This document shows positions 1 to 11,699 of a stretch of 64,000 bases of DNA, piece by piece. The first letter of the stretch is position 1. Every line of letters starts with the position of its first letter. A program made the translations under genes and the position numbers. The notes beneath the pieces are model-generated. The model saw only the letters and a program-made list of their open reading frames with translations. It was not told where the DNA came from and made no database searches. This DNA comes from Bryum argenteum. Its lineage: Eukaryota > Streptophyta > Bryopsida > Bryales > Bryaceae. The DNA lies in assembly GCA_037043015.1 (NCBI GenBank), contig CM073327.1, positions 11,762,727 to 11,826,726 of the forward strand. Reading direction: 5' to 3'.

Positions 1-686
1 AAACTTCTGAACTGTGCTTCGTACCGCCTGCATCAATTTTTGTGTCGTCCGAGCACCTTCAATGTTTGCATCCTTAGCGGTCCGCACATGCAGTAGTGTC
101 AAATTTAGATTGAGTAGGAGAGCGTTGGTCTGGATGCGATTACGTGCAGGATAGCGTGGGTGATTAATATTACGAATAACTAATGGAAGCAGAGGCATTG
201 TTGTGTGTTGTGTAGGTCCTGGTGTTCAAGGTATGGAATCTGCTTCAGTATGGGAGGATGAGGAGTTGAACGGGTCTGGCCCTTGCATCGCAGATGATGT
301 GAGCGAATGGGTACGCTCGTAATATCAATACCTTTCTCTTTATAGTATATACTACTCATCGGATTCAACTAAGTAGGAACCGATTTGGTAGGAATAAGAA
401 AGCTTTATCAACTAGCATGTATAAATGATTGAACTTAATAACAAGATTGGGTGAACCGAAAGTTTTCCCGTTTCAAAGGTTTTATAATGTTAGTACATGG
501 TGTGTGTTAGCCGCAATGATCTATACGTTGATCAGAATGGTGCGATATATTTTGAGAGACGATCGCGTAAATTGTCGTGTATATAGGTGCAAAGATCAAC
601 CGCAGATGTGGGACAAGATGATGTCAATGTGGAGGATGTCATTGATAATTCTCCCATCCCGATTGTGATGGTATTAGTAGGGATGA
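1..686. other. No gene supported
   Basis: The only open frames here are short and show no recognisable motif. An open frame at 429-668 (plus) lies just upstream of the DUF7869-like gene in a different frame and has no family signature. This stretch may hold the promoter or a degraded first exon of that gene, but nothing in it proves this. Confidence 0.4.
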
Positions 687-2887
687 GTGGAAGGATCTAA
701 TGGTAGAGGTCATGACAAAGAACGGGCGAAAATTTGCCGATGTCCTTCTTTCTCTACAAATCCCATCTTGTCTGTGGATGGTGAGAATGAACTAGGTAAC
801 ATGAACTTTGGCGTTGTGGTGTGTGCAATATTTGATGGGGACTCGGCACTCCGCAACATGTGTATCTGTTGGCCCATTCGGTCGCTATTTCTAAAGAGTG
901 TGAGTGTTTACGACCATCTTAGAAAGCACGCTTATATCGTACACGAGGATGAGATGAGAAAGTTCGACCGTAAAGGAAAGCGCCGCTATGACACCACTAA
1001 TAGGGCGTACAAAACTAAGAAAACACAAGATTGGAGGATATCTGAAGTCGAGATCGCTAAGGTGTACATGGGAGAATGTTGCGACCGTCATTGCATTAGA
1101 ATGTTCCCTCCGAGTATAATCCGAGTGGCACGTCAAGAAATGTTCTTAAGGGATACTGAAGAGAGACGTTCGAAGAACCTCGACATTCATCGTACAAAGT
1201 TTCGTTCAGTTGATGATAATGAGGATCTTGTGATGTTTCAATTCAAAGAAGTGTGTGTGAAAGGTTGGAAGCTCATCCATGGAGTATCGAATAGGACATT
1301 CCGGCGGTATGAGAAACAGGCTAAAGAGGGGGCCAGGGCACGTCCGCATGGCAATATGGGGAAATCTAAACTGAGGGCATCTACGGCACATGCGGCTTTT
1401 GTTTTGGAGAGTATGATCATGAACCTTGCTGACCAAATGCCTTATCCATGTACATTACCATCCGGTCAACGTGTTGCGCAAAAGATTCTTCCAACTGGAA
1501 TACGATGGAATCAATTTCTTCCCCGAGTGAATGAGGTTTGCATTACTTGCATGTTTCAAAAGAGTACATTAGTCAAATACTTTGCAAATCAACCCTCGAT
1601 TTTTTATTGACTCTATAAGTGCAAAATTGTTTGTAGGTGAATACGGAATTCGGACTCAAACCTATCTCAGCAACTCTTCTAAGTCGAATACGCGTATCAA
1701 GATTTGCTGAGTATCGGATCAAGCGAAGGGGAGACTCATTCTCAAGATGTTCCAAGTGCGATACATATAACACGTTGAAACAATCAGGAGTACCCGGATC
1801 GGAAGAACACAAAGAGTATGCGTTGAAGTACACCAAACATACAAATGCTCAAACGGCGGCCCGTGTTGCATATTGGTCGGATCGAACACATTCGAAGAAG
1901 AAACCGCTGGAATTTGTGAGCATTTTGCACGATAAGATGGACCACTCCAAAACTGCACTTCCATGTCTTCGATCTCGGACAAAAGATTTGGATGCCCTGA
2001 TGAAGCTACCCATTTCAGTGACGGGCATGTATGCTCATGGACATGGGGATTCAAGGTACGCTCACTATACAGTGGATATGTTTCCGAATGATAGTAACTT
2101 CACAATTGGGTCTGTTGCCAAATTGTTGCGTGATATAGAAGACACGCCGGCAACATCGTCGAGAGCATTATTTCCACAAAGTGAAAGCACTGCATTGTAT
2201 AGAGCCATTCTGCAGGGGAAAGAAATGTGTTTAGCATCTCTCAAGGAACCAACTGAGAGTTCCAGAGTAGCACGACCGCTTGCACCGGTATTGCATATCC
2301 AATTGGATAATTGTTGGAGGGAGAACAAAAATAGATACTCTTTTCGTTTTTGGTCGTTGATAGTGGCGAAGAGGATTGTGAGAGAAGTGGTAGTATCATT
2401 CATGATGGTGGGACATACGCATGAAGACATCGATGCTTCATTTGGGAGGTGGAGTGCGGTTTTGAAAGAGAAGAATCATCCAACACTTCCCATGCTAATG
2501 AAATCTTACATGGATCTAGACAAGGATGGCCCCATGATTCCACACCTTATTGAGGAAGTTCCAGATTTCAAGAAGTTCATTGCTCCATACATGGCAAAGG
2601 CTCGAAGGACGAGGCTAAAAGGCCATAGCAAGGAAGTCAATTGATTCTTTATCCATGAGGACGGATGGCCTTTGATGCAATACAAATTAGCATGTACGGA
2701 AGAAAAATGGAAACCAACACATTCAGCTGGGATCAAATTGTGGAAGGCTGACGAAAGAGGTAGGCCTATATTACCTCCAGAGGATGCTTTCACCCGTTTC
2801 TTTGTGAAATCAAAAGGATTGAAGCGTGAAGATGAGATCTTCAAGGGTATTGATGGATTCATTGCACATTCTGATATCTTATCTTGA
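687..2887 (+). pseudogene. DUF7869-class transposase-like gene, interrupted by a stop
   Basis: Two exons can be read. Exon 1 (687-1535) ends at a GT donor; a 101-base intron ends in TTTGTAG; exon 2 starts at 1637 and joins in phase 0. The encoded protein has a Cys/His patch (CCDRHC), then FSRCSKCDTY, then HDKMDH, LDNCWRENKNR and MVGHTHEDIDASFG. This series of D/N/H motifs is typical of the DUF7869 proteins that occur as repeated, transposon-linked genes in many eukaryotes and look like an RNase H-type nuclease. A TGA at 2642-2644 breaks exon 2; the same frame continues to 2887 (FFIHEDGWPL onward), so this looks like a TGG-to-TGA nonsense mutation. The true start is uncertain: the first Met at 687 is only the first in the open frame. 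Function is inferred, not shown. Confidence 0.7.
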
Positions 2888-3504
2888 ATGCGAACGTGAC
2901 GCCCGCTTTCGGAGGAGAGCGTTGGGTGATAGTCCGGTTGGGGTACCCAAAAAGGTTGTCCCATGAACAATTGCACTCTATCTTTTGTGTGACAAACATA
3001 TCCATTTTTAAACGTAATACAATAAGACTTCATTAGATGTGGTTTTAGTTGTCTATACTTATAATGTATCAAGAAAAAAATAGAAATTAAAAAAATATTT
3101 TGAAGTAATTTTATTTGATTTTTAGTTGAAAAAGTAAGTCATGTCCCAATAATCTAAAATCCATAGAATCAAGCAAATGGAATATCAACCATTTTTATTT
3201 TAATATAATTTTTGAATATGACCTACATCTTCTTGTATAGAATACAAAATAATTTATTTAATAATAAAAAAATTAATTCATTGTGCACTATAATGCCCGC
3301 AAATCCCCAAATTCAAAGACTTTTTCCCTCATCTATGAATGGATCCAAAAAAAATAAAAAATCTAAAAGAAAATCTATAGGCATATATACTTTGATTTTA
3401 GTGAGGTGCATGATATTTTATTTTCTATTTTAGGGTCTTTTTACTTGATTAAAATGACTAAATTAGACAAACTTTGGAGGCTTTCAATAAAAATAACCTA
3501 ATTA
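2888..3504. other. AT-rich spacer inside the DUF7869-like locus
   Basis: Very AT-rich DNA between the two coding blocks of the locus. It could be an intron of the old gene or a later insertion; no intact splice pair is convincing. No independent gene is visible. Confidence 0.4.
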
Positions 3505-4182
3505 GTGTGTCCAAAAAGTGATACCCCAAGCTTACCATTGCCCCATTCTCATTACGTGGAGTACTGGACAGGGGTACGAGATGCAATTAGGTCAATGACA
3601 AGTGTTGTTGGAATTGAAGGTGATGTGCCGTTGAAATGTGGATTTTGGCCGACAAGCCGACTTTGCATAGACGATGTACAATCAGTAAATCGAATAGCAG
3701 AAGGACACGAAGCGGAGGTGGTCTTTGGAGAGGACGACGTGGAGGAAGAAGAAGACCATTATATTGGAACAATAGAGGACAGACCACCGCCGTCTTTCAC
3801 TACAGGACGAGATATTTTGAAGGGATTCTTGGTTTTTGTAAGACCAAATGAGAAAGGTTGCGAGGAACCAATATGGCTAGGGAAGGTTATGAACCAACCA
3901 CAAATGGACCCAACGCAACCAAATTTCAAGACATTCAAAGTGCGTTGGTGGGTGCCAGACAACAATGACAACCCTATTGCGGAGTTGTACCGAGGATGGG
4001 ATACGATTCACGAATTTCCATACAAGTTAGATATTTCAACAAAAATGCAAGATACGATATCTACAGATAGCGTTGTTGCTTCTTGGAGGCCTCTGAAAGG
4101 CAGGATACAATTTGCCCCGGCATCGCAGATCCAATTTGCTCTTGACAATCTACGTCGCATCATAGAGTTTGAAGAATCCTAG
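3505..4182 (+). pseudogene. C-terminal block of the DUF7869-like gene
   Basis: A 225-codon open frame with no signal peptide. Its middle part (DILKGFLVFVRPNEKG, then PIWLGKVMNQ and FKVRWWVPD) resembles the C-terminal region that follows the catalytic part in DUF7869-class proteins, where a charged 'valuable-surface' segment precedes a W/V-rich strand set. An acidic run (EEEED) sits about 90 residues in. It follows the interrupted catalytic part on the same strand after about 620 bases of AT-rich DNA, so it is probably the last exon of the same gene rather than a separate gene. The ATG at 3505 is probably internal. Family assignment of this block alone is tentative. Confidence 0.5.
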
Positions 4183-4794
4183 TGAGTATGAGATATACTT
4201 GAAAGCAACAAGTGCGCTTGAGCTCTCTTTAAGGCTCGATTGTTGCAAGTAGGATATGTATTTGAATATGTTCACTTTAACGTACCAATTTTAAATATCT
4301 CTATGCCTTAGAGTTCTCATTCCATTTCTTTTTCATTTTATGTGCTTCTTTTTCTATACTATTTTTCTTTTTCTTTACTAGTTTTCTTTTTCTTTATCTT
4401 TCGGTTTCTTTATCTTTTACTTCCGCTTCTTTTCTTTCCAATATGTTTCTTTTACAAATACAGACATATCTTTTGCCTATACCGTATTTCTTTACCTCTT
4501 TTCTTTACTGAAAAAAATCTTTATCTTCTCTATATTTTATTGCGCATTGTATTTGCATTTGCAACATATTATCGCCACGTCACACAACCATCACATTTAG
4601 CAATTAATAATATTACTATTTTCCATACCCATAGTATTTGAGACCCCCTCTATGTTACACTTTACTCTATTTATTTGAATACTGTGCGGCCAAATATAAC
4701 GGGGATTGGGCCAATTTAACGAATATGGTGTTTAGGGCATATGCATCATGTTTTTTAAACACGTCGCTGCTTGGATGGATACCAGTTACTAACA
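4183..4794. other. Intergenic, pyrimidine-rich
   Basis: From about 4320 to 4560 the plus strand is almost all T and C with repeated TTTCTTTT words. Nothing gene-like is seen; the 99-codon open frame here is a low-complexity artefact. Confidence 0.5.
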
Positions 4795-4960
4795 GAGACA
4801 ATTTACCAATCAATATATCAGCTCCTTTCCATTCTCAGTGTACCGTGTCGCATGAATCTATGCGTTCCGATGGCAAGATTACAGAACAGGGAAAAAATCA
4901 TATACCCAGTGTTGCTCTTGGAGCTCACCGTGAAAAATTGAATCTACACTGCCAACACTA
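4795..4960 (-). repeat. Relic 3' flank of the secreted-protein family (copy A)
   Basis: The sequence from the 'CTCCTTTCCATTCTCAG' stretch through 'CACCGTGAAAA' matches, with many changes, the DNA just beyond the stop codon of the family members at 17.1, 20.85 and 30.5 kb. Shared landmarks in order are CCCCTTTCC-like, GCATGAAT/GTAATG, GCG-TTC-GA/GATGACACGAT, ATACCCA-CAG and CACCGTGAAAA. No coding part remains next to it. The matching upstream flank lies at about 8.66-8.86 kb. Confidence 0.55.
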
Positions 4961-5303
4961 ACTCATATACACATCCTCATGGCACTAAATCCGCCTTCAT
5001 ATTCTGAAAAGGATCATGAATCTCTAGAAACTGAGTCCAGCTGCACGTACGCTAAGCTGCCACTACCGCGGCCCTTGAAAGCAATTAGGCTGGAAGCCAT
5101 TCACAGGTACAAACTTCTGACCCTTACTCTTTTGATTGATTCCAATTGGTCTGGAGTCAGTCACAACTATGTTCCACAAGAACATCTAGAAACTTCATTC
5201 TAGCGTTTGTTTCTAATAAGTATTGCATGCTTCTTAATAGGATGCCAACACATGTAATGGATTATCTAGCGTGGGCAACAACCCAGCCTCTAGCTAGCAT
5301 CCT

Positions 5304-5632
5304 CAAGGTTGTCATACCGAGCGGGCACGCCGCCCGCCCGACGCCAGTCCGTCCGCCTTGTCCGTCCGATTGAGTTGTGGCTCGCCCGATAGGGTCAAAC
5401 GGCTGTTGACTTTTAGTTTAGGTAAAAAAACGACGACATGGCAAGGGTTTAGGTGAAAACTAAGCCACATGGCCGCCGCGTACGGGCCGCGTGGAACGCC
5501 ACACATGCTTTTTACTGCAAAGTTTGTTACCCACGAAAATTTACACACCCCCTACAATCAAGGTGGGCGGGCACGCCCGTCCGTCCGGGACAACTCGTAC
5601 GCCCGTTTTGCCCGCCCGATGTGACAACCTTG
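5304..5632. mobile_element. hAT-type MITE with GC-rich core
   Basis: Terminal inverted repeats begin CAAGGTTGTCA and continue with a GCGGGCA block on both ends. The element is flanked by an exact 8-bp duplication AGCATCCT (5296-5303 and 5633-5640), the length made by hAT transposases. The inside is rich in CCCGCC and CCGTCCG words, quite unlike the AT-rich surroundings, and has no transposase, so it is non-autonomous. Confidence 0.85.
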
Positions 5633-5930
5633 AGCATCCTAGTACACTAGTGAACCATAGTTGCCAAAGTCATTTTGAGTCCAATCGAGTCTTATGATAT
5701 ATTTGAATGTAATTTATGATTTCTTTCAAGTTCATTGGAAAGTGCACTGTATGAAAGTCCTCTTGAAGACTTTTTTCACCAATCCTAGCGGCGGCACGTC
5801 CTTTTCCCCGGACAATACTCTTCTCATTGACAACTCTCCGCAGCATCTACAATGAGAATGGAAATGCGATATTTCTCCGCACCTGGAGTCTTTAGGACTA
5901 GAGAGACGACTTTATCATAAGGGAGCATCT

Positions 5931-6187
5931 AACCCCAATTCCGTTAAAATGGCATTATTCCGGTAAAACGGCACACCTCAACTTTCTGAACTGTAGCTCA
6001 AAAACCATGTGATATAACAGAATTTTAAGGTGATATTAGGGAAAATGAGTGACAATGTATGTAAAGAAGTGATATTACAAAAAAAATTGTGATATTATAG
6101 AATATACTATTTTATATGAGCACAAATGTAAGATCTAGTGTTACAAAATGGCACATGGCATAGTGCCATTTTAACGGAATTGGGGTT
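5931..6187. mobile_element. 257-bp MITE, copy 1
   Basis: Ends are AACCCCAATTCCG and its reverse complement, with inverted repeats of about 27 bases. Flanking bases ATCT occur on both sides (5927-5930, 6188-6191), suggesting a 4-bp target duplication. The second copy at 7577-7833 has exactly the same length and differs at roughly ten positions. There is no coding capacity. Confidence 0.85.
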
Positions 6188-6191
6188 ATCT

Positions 6192-7572
6192 ACAGTGGCT
6201 TTGCGGTCTAGATCGCTAAGCGGGTTACTTGCGAGAGATACATTGAGGACAATCGTATTGACCTCAACCCATTGCGTGTTAGGATCATTAGTGACTTTAA
6301 TATAGATACTTAGGATCATTGATGGCATATTAGAGTCCTCAAAGATCATGTTGGAGACTTGGAGTTGGCAATTATATACAGACACTTGTATACGGTATAT
6401 TTATATCTAGGCCTGTTGTCCTCAACTTTAATATGGATTTCTAGGTGATGTGGGTACCCCTATGACCATGGACCTCCATCCAATCTTGACATTTCAATCC
6501 AAGATTTCAACATAAAGTTGAACACGTGTAACTCTCCTAGGCTACCTGCACAACTAAGTATATGGATGTAGTTCATATATGATATATACTTAAAACCTGT
6601 CCCCATCACCATTTTGAGATTTGAGGCGTTTTGTGCAAAAATGATATAAACTATTCTTTAGAATTAGTGGCCCACCTAGATGTTGTACACATTAATTAGT
6701 ACCTAGAGAAATTTCAACCAAAAAAACTTATTCACAAGTTTGCTTTTTTTGTGCTGAGAAAAACAAGGCATTTCTTTCTATAAATGACAATTTATACTCT
6801 AGGGTGCAAATTGGCTGATGTATCGTAATTAAAGAATATGTATGCATTATATAATTAATGAGTTGAGCTTAGATTGTACAATATAATTTTCTTGCCCAAA
6901 AAGTATATTTTTGTCAAATTCAGATCATGAAAAGTATATGCTAGTATATAAATATACTCTTTATGTTCATTTCAAGCACATTCTAAAAATAAAAACATCA
7001 AACATAGGTAATAAATTGTGTCTACAACCATATTATTGTATCCTAAACCCCTATAGTTTCCTATAATTTATTTGACATACAACTTTGTGCAACTCACTCC
7101 CGAAATCTACCCCGTGACTACAATTTTGTCTTGGTTTTAGTGTACGTGTGCCCGATTGTGATTACACTTTGTCTTGATTCTCTCTATCCGTCTCACGTTG
7201 ACTATCTATGCTTGTTTTTATTCTTAGTAATAATTTCTTTAATTTGTTTGGGGTAACGTGAGTTTCTATGAAACACATCTTATTGCACGATCAATCAATG
7301 TTACTAAAAATAGTAAGGAAAGAATGACTTAATTTTTTATGAGATTTGAGTGCTTTGTGACATTTTTGAGTATCATTAATGTACTTCAAAAAAATAAGAA
7401 GTGAAAATATTATGTGAAATTGGTCGAGTAATTTGCATACTTCATCACTTCTTTTACCAAAATTTACAAAATAATCAGTACTTTAGGATGTGAAGCAGTT
7501 CAAGAACAATCATTGAACAAGCAAATTTAGAGAAACTAGAGGGCGTAACAAACAGCTGAGAGTTTCGTATGA
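6192..7572. other. Intergenic, nothing recognised
   Basis: AT-rich DNA between the two 257-bp MITEs. No open frame with a family motif, RNA gene or clear repeat was found by eye. Confidence 0.4.
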
Positions 7573-7576
7573 ACCA

Positions 7577-7833
7577 AACCCCAATTCCGGTAAAATGGCA
7601 TTATTCCGGTAAAATGGCACACCTCAACTTTCTGAATTGTAGTTCAAAAACCATGTGATATAACAGAATTTTAAGGTGATATTAGGGAAAATGAGTGACA
7701 ATGTGTATAAAGAAGTGATATTACAAAAAAAATCGTGATATTACAGAATATACCATTTTATATGAGCACAAATGTAAGATCTAGTGTGACAAAATGGCAC
7801 ATGGCATAGTGCCATTTTAACGGAATTGGGGTT
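7577..7833. mobile_element. 257-bp MITE, copy 2
   Basis: Same element as at 5931-6187, same orientation. The left end has CCGG where copy 1 has CCGT. The flanks are ACCA on both sides (7573-7576, 7834-7837), a second independent 4-bp duplication. Confidence 0.85.
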
Positions 7834-7837
7834 ACCA

Positions 7838-8660
7838 GGAGGCGGTCCTCAGCCTGAATAACATTGTTAGTAGTTTAAATGTCGTACAATGTCCTGGCGT
7901 AGGACTCACTTGGCACATTCATACCCTCAAGGCCAATTTCGATAAAAAGGCAGATGAATATTCCGTGAGCCTGATGGCTACAGCATTGCACATGTAATCT
8001 CTTATACCGTGCAAATGTTCAATCAAATTTCATTTCACCTCAGCTCTGCAAAGCGTCGCATGCGACTTCCGATGTTTAGCTCGTCGTGAGTGCAATCGAG
8101 CACAAATTCCAAGCAAGCAGTACGCAACAAAAGTGAAACACATACACGAGAAGGTGTTGGTGAACAAGGTCAGGGTGTGGATTGCAGATGCGCCTGTCAA
8201 CTGTTGATCTGCACAGATGAGAGAATGACAGGTCCTCAGGTGCGCATGTAAAGGGCCTTCGCTGTGCTCAAGTCAAGTATAATACAGCATTTATAATTTA
8301 CTATCAAGTTTGTTGAATAGGTCTCTGCACACTTTCAAAAGCCGCAGTGAGAAGGTACAACTGTGCATCATCGGCAACTTTCATACAGATTGTCTGAACT
8401 AGCAACTATACGTTTTAAGCGAAATCCACATTAGAACTATAGCGAGGGCGACATGTATGATACCCCCATCTAGATCTTCTACGGCATCAAAATTCGTCAC
8501 AGATACTTCATCCTCAGGAAGGAGCATACATATTGTTTTTCGACCACGTCGCTGCTTGGAATGTAACACCCTTAGATACGTCCAACGGCACGGTCCCACC
8601 CAATCTATTCTGCACAGCTGGAAGCTTAAAAGCGACTGGGGGACTGATGAAGCGTATGGG
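7838..8660. other. Intergenic, nothing recognised
   Basis: No motif-bearing open frame. Short open frames around 8.4-8.66 kb in both strands look like chance. It sits inside the remains of secreted-protein copy A and may contain coding remnants too decayed to recognise. Confidence 0.35.
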
Positions 8661-8663
8661 TAA

Positions 8664-8862
8664 CCACATTATATACAGTTTGAATTTTTAGACGGGGGAC
8701 GTGATCGACGACGATCCGTGGATGTCGGTGGATTGAGAGTTGGGCTTGAGGAAGTTGAGGAAAGGACTGCCTCATGGGTCGCATGTCTATTGGAAGGAAT
8801 CAGTGCGTTCCCGGATGGCTGTCTGGACGCATGCGTCTCGGCGGGGAAGGTCAAGTGAACCA
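8664..8862 (-). repeat. Relic promoter/5' flank of the secreted-protein family (copy A)
   Basis: The TATATACAGTTTGAA stretch, then GGGGACGTGATCGACGACGAT, then the GAGGAAGTT(A/G)AG and CATGTCT(G/A)(C/T)TG landmarks match the upstream DNA of the members at 19.7, 21.8 and 31.5 kb in the same order. In the intact copy the first of these is the TATA box on the minus strand. No coding region joins this relic. Confidence 0.6.
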
Positions 8863-8869
8863 AGAATTT

Positions 8870-9579
8870 GAATCGACTTCTCGTGGCGTTTTGACTGCAG
8901 TTATTAGATCTGTAATCAGAGAGAAACTTGCGCGGGTTCTTAGTTGCTCATAATTCTAAGTCTATACTGTAGTCTAGGTCCGGTATTCCTGTATATTCGC
9001 CTGTTCCGTGTTCCATTTACAGTATAAGAAATATCAGCTTGCGTTTTCCATAAGTTAAAAGCAGAAGAGTTCTAAACCTATTATGACGTGTGGGTGAAAA
9101 CTGAAAAGAATGTTTGTGTGACTTACCTTAGTATATACAATCACAAGGAACATAGGAGCCTCTTCCTCCTAAAAATAAGTATAAATATAACAACTCTTTT
9201 GCCCACTTCATCCAAATGACGACTTGGCAAAACTTGGACCATTCACACTTTGAGAGTAAGGAAAACGAAAAAAGGAATTGCAATTTACCATGTCGTAAGG
9301 TCATTTTCCCATGTGTAGGAGGGAAGGTTTTTAAGGATTTCCAATTGCCGGAAGTGGGAAAGCCTCCTGTCTCCCCTGTGAGTATGTCTAGAGGTCATAA
9401 CACCTACACAAAGTTACTTTATAACCTCTTAGAGCCTTTCCCCATTTCCCCATGTTCCAACCGAGCTTTTATTACAGGGTGAGGGTGGCTTTCATGCAAT
9501 CTAGTGACATCCGACCTTATCGTGAATTTTATATCGAGTTTTTCCCAAATTGATATCGAGTTTCTCCCAAATTGGCATC
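8870..9579. other. Intergenic; small 22-bp tandem duplication
   Basis: No gene recognised. At about 9528-9572 the phrase ATATCGAGTTT.TCCCAAATT is repeated twice head to tail just before the next inverted-repeat element. Confidence 0.4.
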
Positions 9580-10451
9580 TGGGTAGAAGCATGCTAGGGT
9601 GGATGCAAATGTACGTTACGCCCCCCCTTAAAGTCAGAAATTTGCTTGTTCAATGGCCGTTCTTGGACATGATAAATCCTCAAGTACTAATTTTTTTTTG
9701 GACTTAGGTAAAATAAGTGATAGGGAACCCAAATCTGTAGACCAATTTTTATAAAAATTGTTGGAACATAGAGTAATTTGATCATAATTAGAGTTTTTCA
9801 GAAAAGTACGTTACTGTCAGATAAAAGCTCACAAAGTACTCGTTTAATGTTGAAATTAAGTTCCAAAGTACTTTTTTCTTTACATTGTTAGATAAAGCAC
9901 CTTCTAGTTGAACACGTTGCATCATTACTTCCCAAAATCCCATTATAACCTAACAATTCTCTACGGTCAAAGTGCCAAAACTTATACATGGTGTAATTCG
10001 GCCACATATTAATATTTTTTGTATTTTTTTTATAGATTCCTGTTCTAGAGGGTTATATCTTGGTGGGGGTAGGTAATGCGAGCCGTTTTTGGCGCCAAAG
10101 CTTACATGTAGGAAGTGCGGGAAATTTAAACATTTGTACATTTGAGTACTCAAAGTACTCTCCGTAGTTGAGATTTGGAAGTGACGAGGGAAGTGAACAC
10201 ACGCACCGAGGCTTTCTAGACTGACACAAGCGGAATTGGAGGCTTTCGTCAATCTTTTGCGGGATTTCCTTTTATTAGAGCTTAGGGTTTAGTGGTTTAG
10301 GGTTTGGGGTGTCTCGAACCCTAGATCTAAATCTCCAACGATTACCTAATGTACCCACTCAAACAATCCCGGTCAAGCCTCGGTGAGTATAGGTACATTT
10401 GAGGTACAAGTACTTGTCCAAAAGTATGACACCCTAGCATGCTTCTACCCA
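9580..10451. mobile_element. Inverted-repeat element, about 870 bp
   Basis: Both ends carry the same 22-base inverted repeat starting TGGGTAGAAGCATGC and ending AGGGTG. A related single end (GTGGAAGCATACTAGGGTG) lies at about 22,354. No transposase is visible, and the target duplication is unclear (CATCT appears near both ends but not abutting on the right). Superfamily unknown. Confidence 0.65.
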
Positions 10452-11389
10452 TCATCTGAAATCCGTGCAATCGCCATTCGTTGACCGTTTGACGACGTTA
10501 CGTCAATTAATTGGCTTCGGTCAACTTTCGTCGAAATGAAATTAAATACGAGAGAAGCTCAATTTCCATGCGTGCCGACATGCGTGCCGACATGCATGGA
10601 GCTATTAAAAGTGAAATTGATCGCTCGTTTACGTGCGAGTCTTAGCCATTCATTATATTGCTCCCATGAGTCCCATGTTTCCTTCGCTCACTTTTACTCC
10701 AATTCGTCTTTCCCTCCTGCTTCATTTACCGTACTAATTGACCGCCATATCGAAGAAGTTGAGGTTTTATGATTCGCATGTTCCCATGTAACTCGATGGT
10801 CAACAAGTGAGTGAAATGATCAACGACTAGGAGTGCGCAACATTCACGGAATCGGTGATGCTTTCCATCACTTCCACCTCTCAATGTATAATTCGACAAG
10901 TTGTGCACAAGCTTCGAAATACGTTCAAGTATCAAACGCGTAACCTACGCACGAGGCGGTGTCGGTGCTCGAGGTTGAAAGTCCGGACCGATTGCTTTGA
11001 CGTCGGGGTATTGTCGTCCAATACAGATTGAGAAAGAAGAAGCCTTTAAGTATACACTCAAGGATACAATTTTGATAGCGACCTTTTGAAGTAGGTGGAT
11101 CATTTTGTAACGCCAGGTCTCTTCAACGACTTACGTGTTTTCTCATGGCCACGACCCACGATGTAATTTATTAGAAACACTAGCAGATTGTACAAAGTTT
11201 CTCACCGCTACCGCTACTTGTAAATAATCTGTATTCACCATTTGAGGACGTCTGTTTGTTACAATTTAATACAAAGATTGCATGACGGAACTCGGAGTAA
11301 TCTCGACTCAAGAATTTCATTATGACGTGCAAAAACCCGAGTGTTGCTTGTCGATACGACCACGTCGATGATTGGTATGTAGAGATAAG
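10452..11389. other. Intergenic, nothing recognised
   Basis: No motif-bearing open frame. A 12-base unit (GTGCCGACATGC) is repeated twice near 10,570-10,595. The last five bases ATAAG are the left target duplication of the copia element. Confidence 0.4.
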
Positions 11390-11602
11390 TGTAGGTGATC
11401 CCAATGCCTCCGGTGGCGGCAATCGACGTGGCACGCATCTTAGGGGACAAGTCTGCGGCGTTATTCCGTATGTCTTAGTACATTGATAGACGTATGCTAG
11501 CCGCCAGCGATTAGGTTTCCAGGGACCGATCACCTGTGTAAGTACTTACGATATCAATCGAATGAGCATCTGTCTTACTGCTCTTTCACAAAGTCGTCTT
11601 CA
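11390..11602 (+). repeat. Left LTR of copia 1
   Basis: Begins TGTAGG and ends CTTCA. The last 125 or so bases are essentially identical to the right LTR, whereas the first 90 differ at many positions, giving a mosaic pair. Confidence 0.9.
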
Positions 11603-11614
11603 TGGTATCAGAGC
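11603..11614 (+). other. Primer-binding site of copia 1
   Basis: TGGTATCAGAGC directly follows the left LTR. It is the classic copia site complementary to the 3' end of initiator methionine tRNA. Confidence 0.9.
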
Positions 11615-11699
11615 GAGGCTCTTAGCATACACGACTGGTAGAACTCGAGCCTGCAAGCATCAGTTCTAGCCGGTAGAGAGAGTAAGGACAAATCACCGA

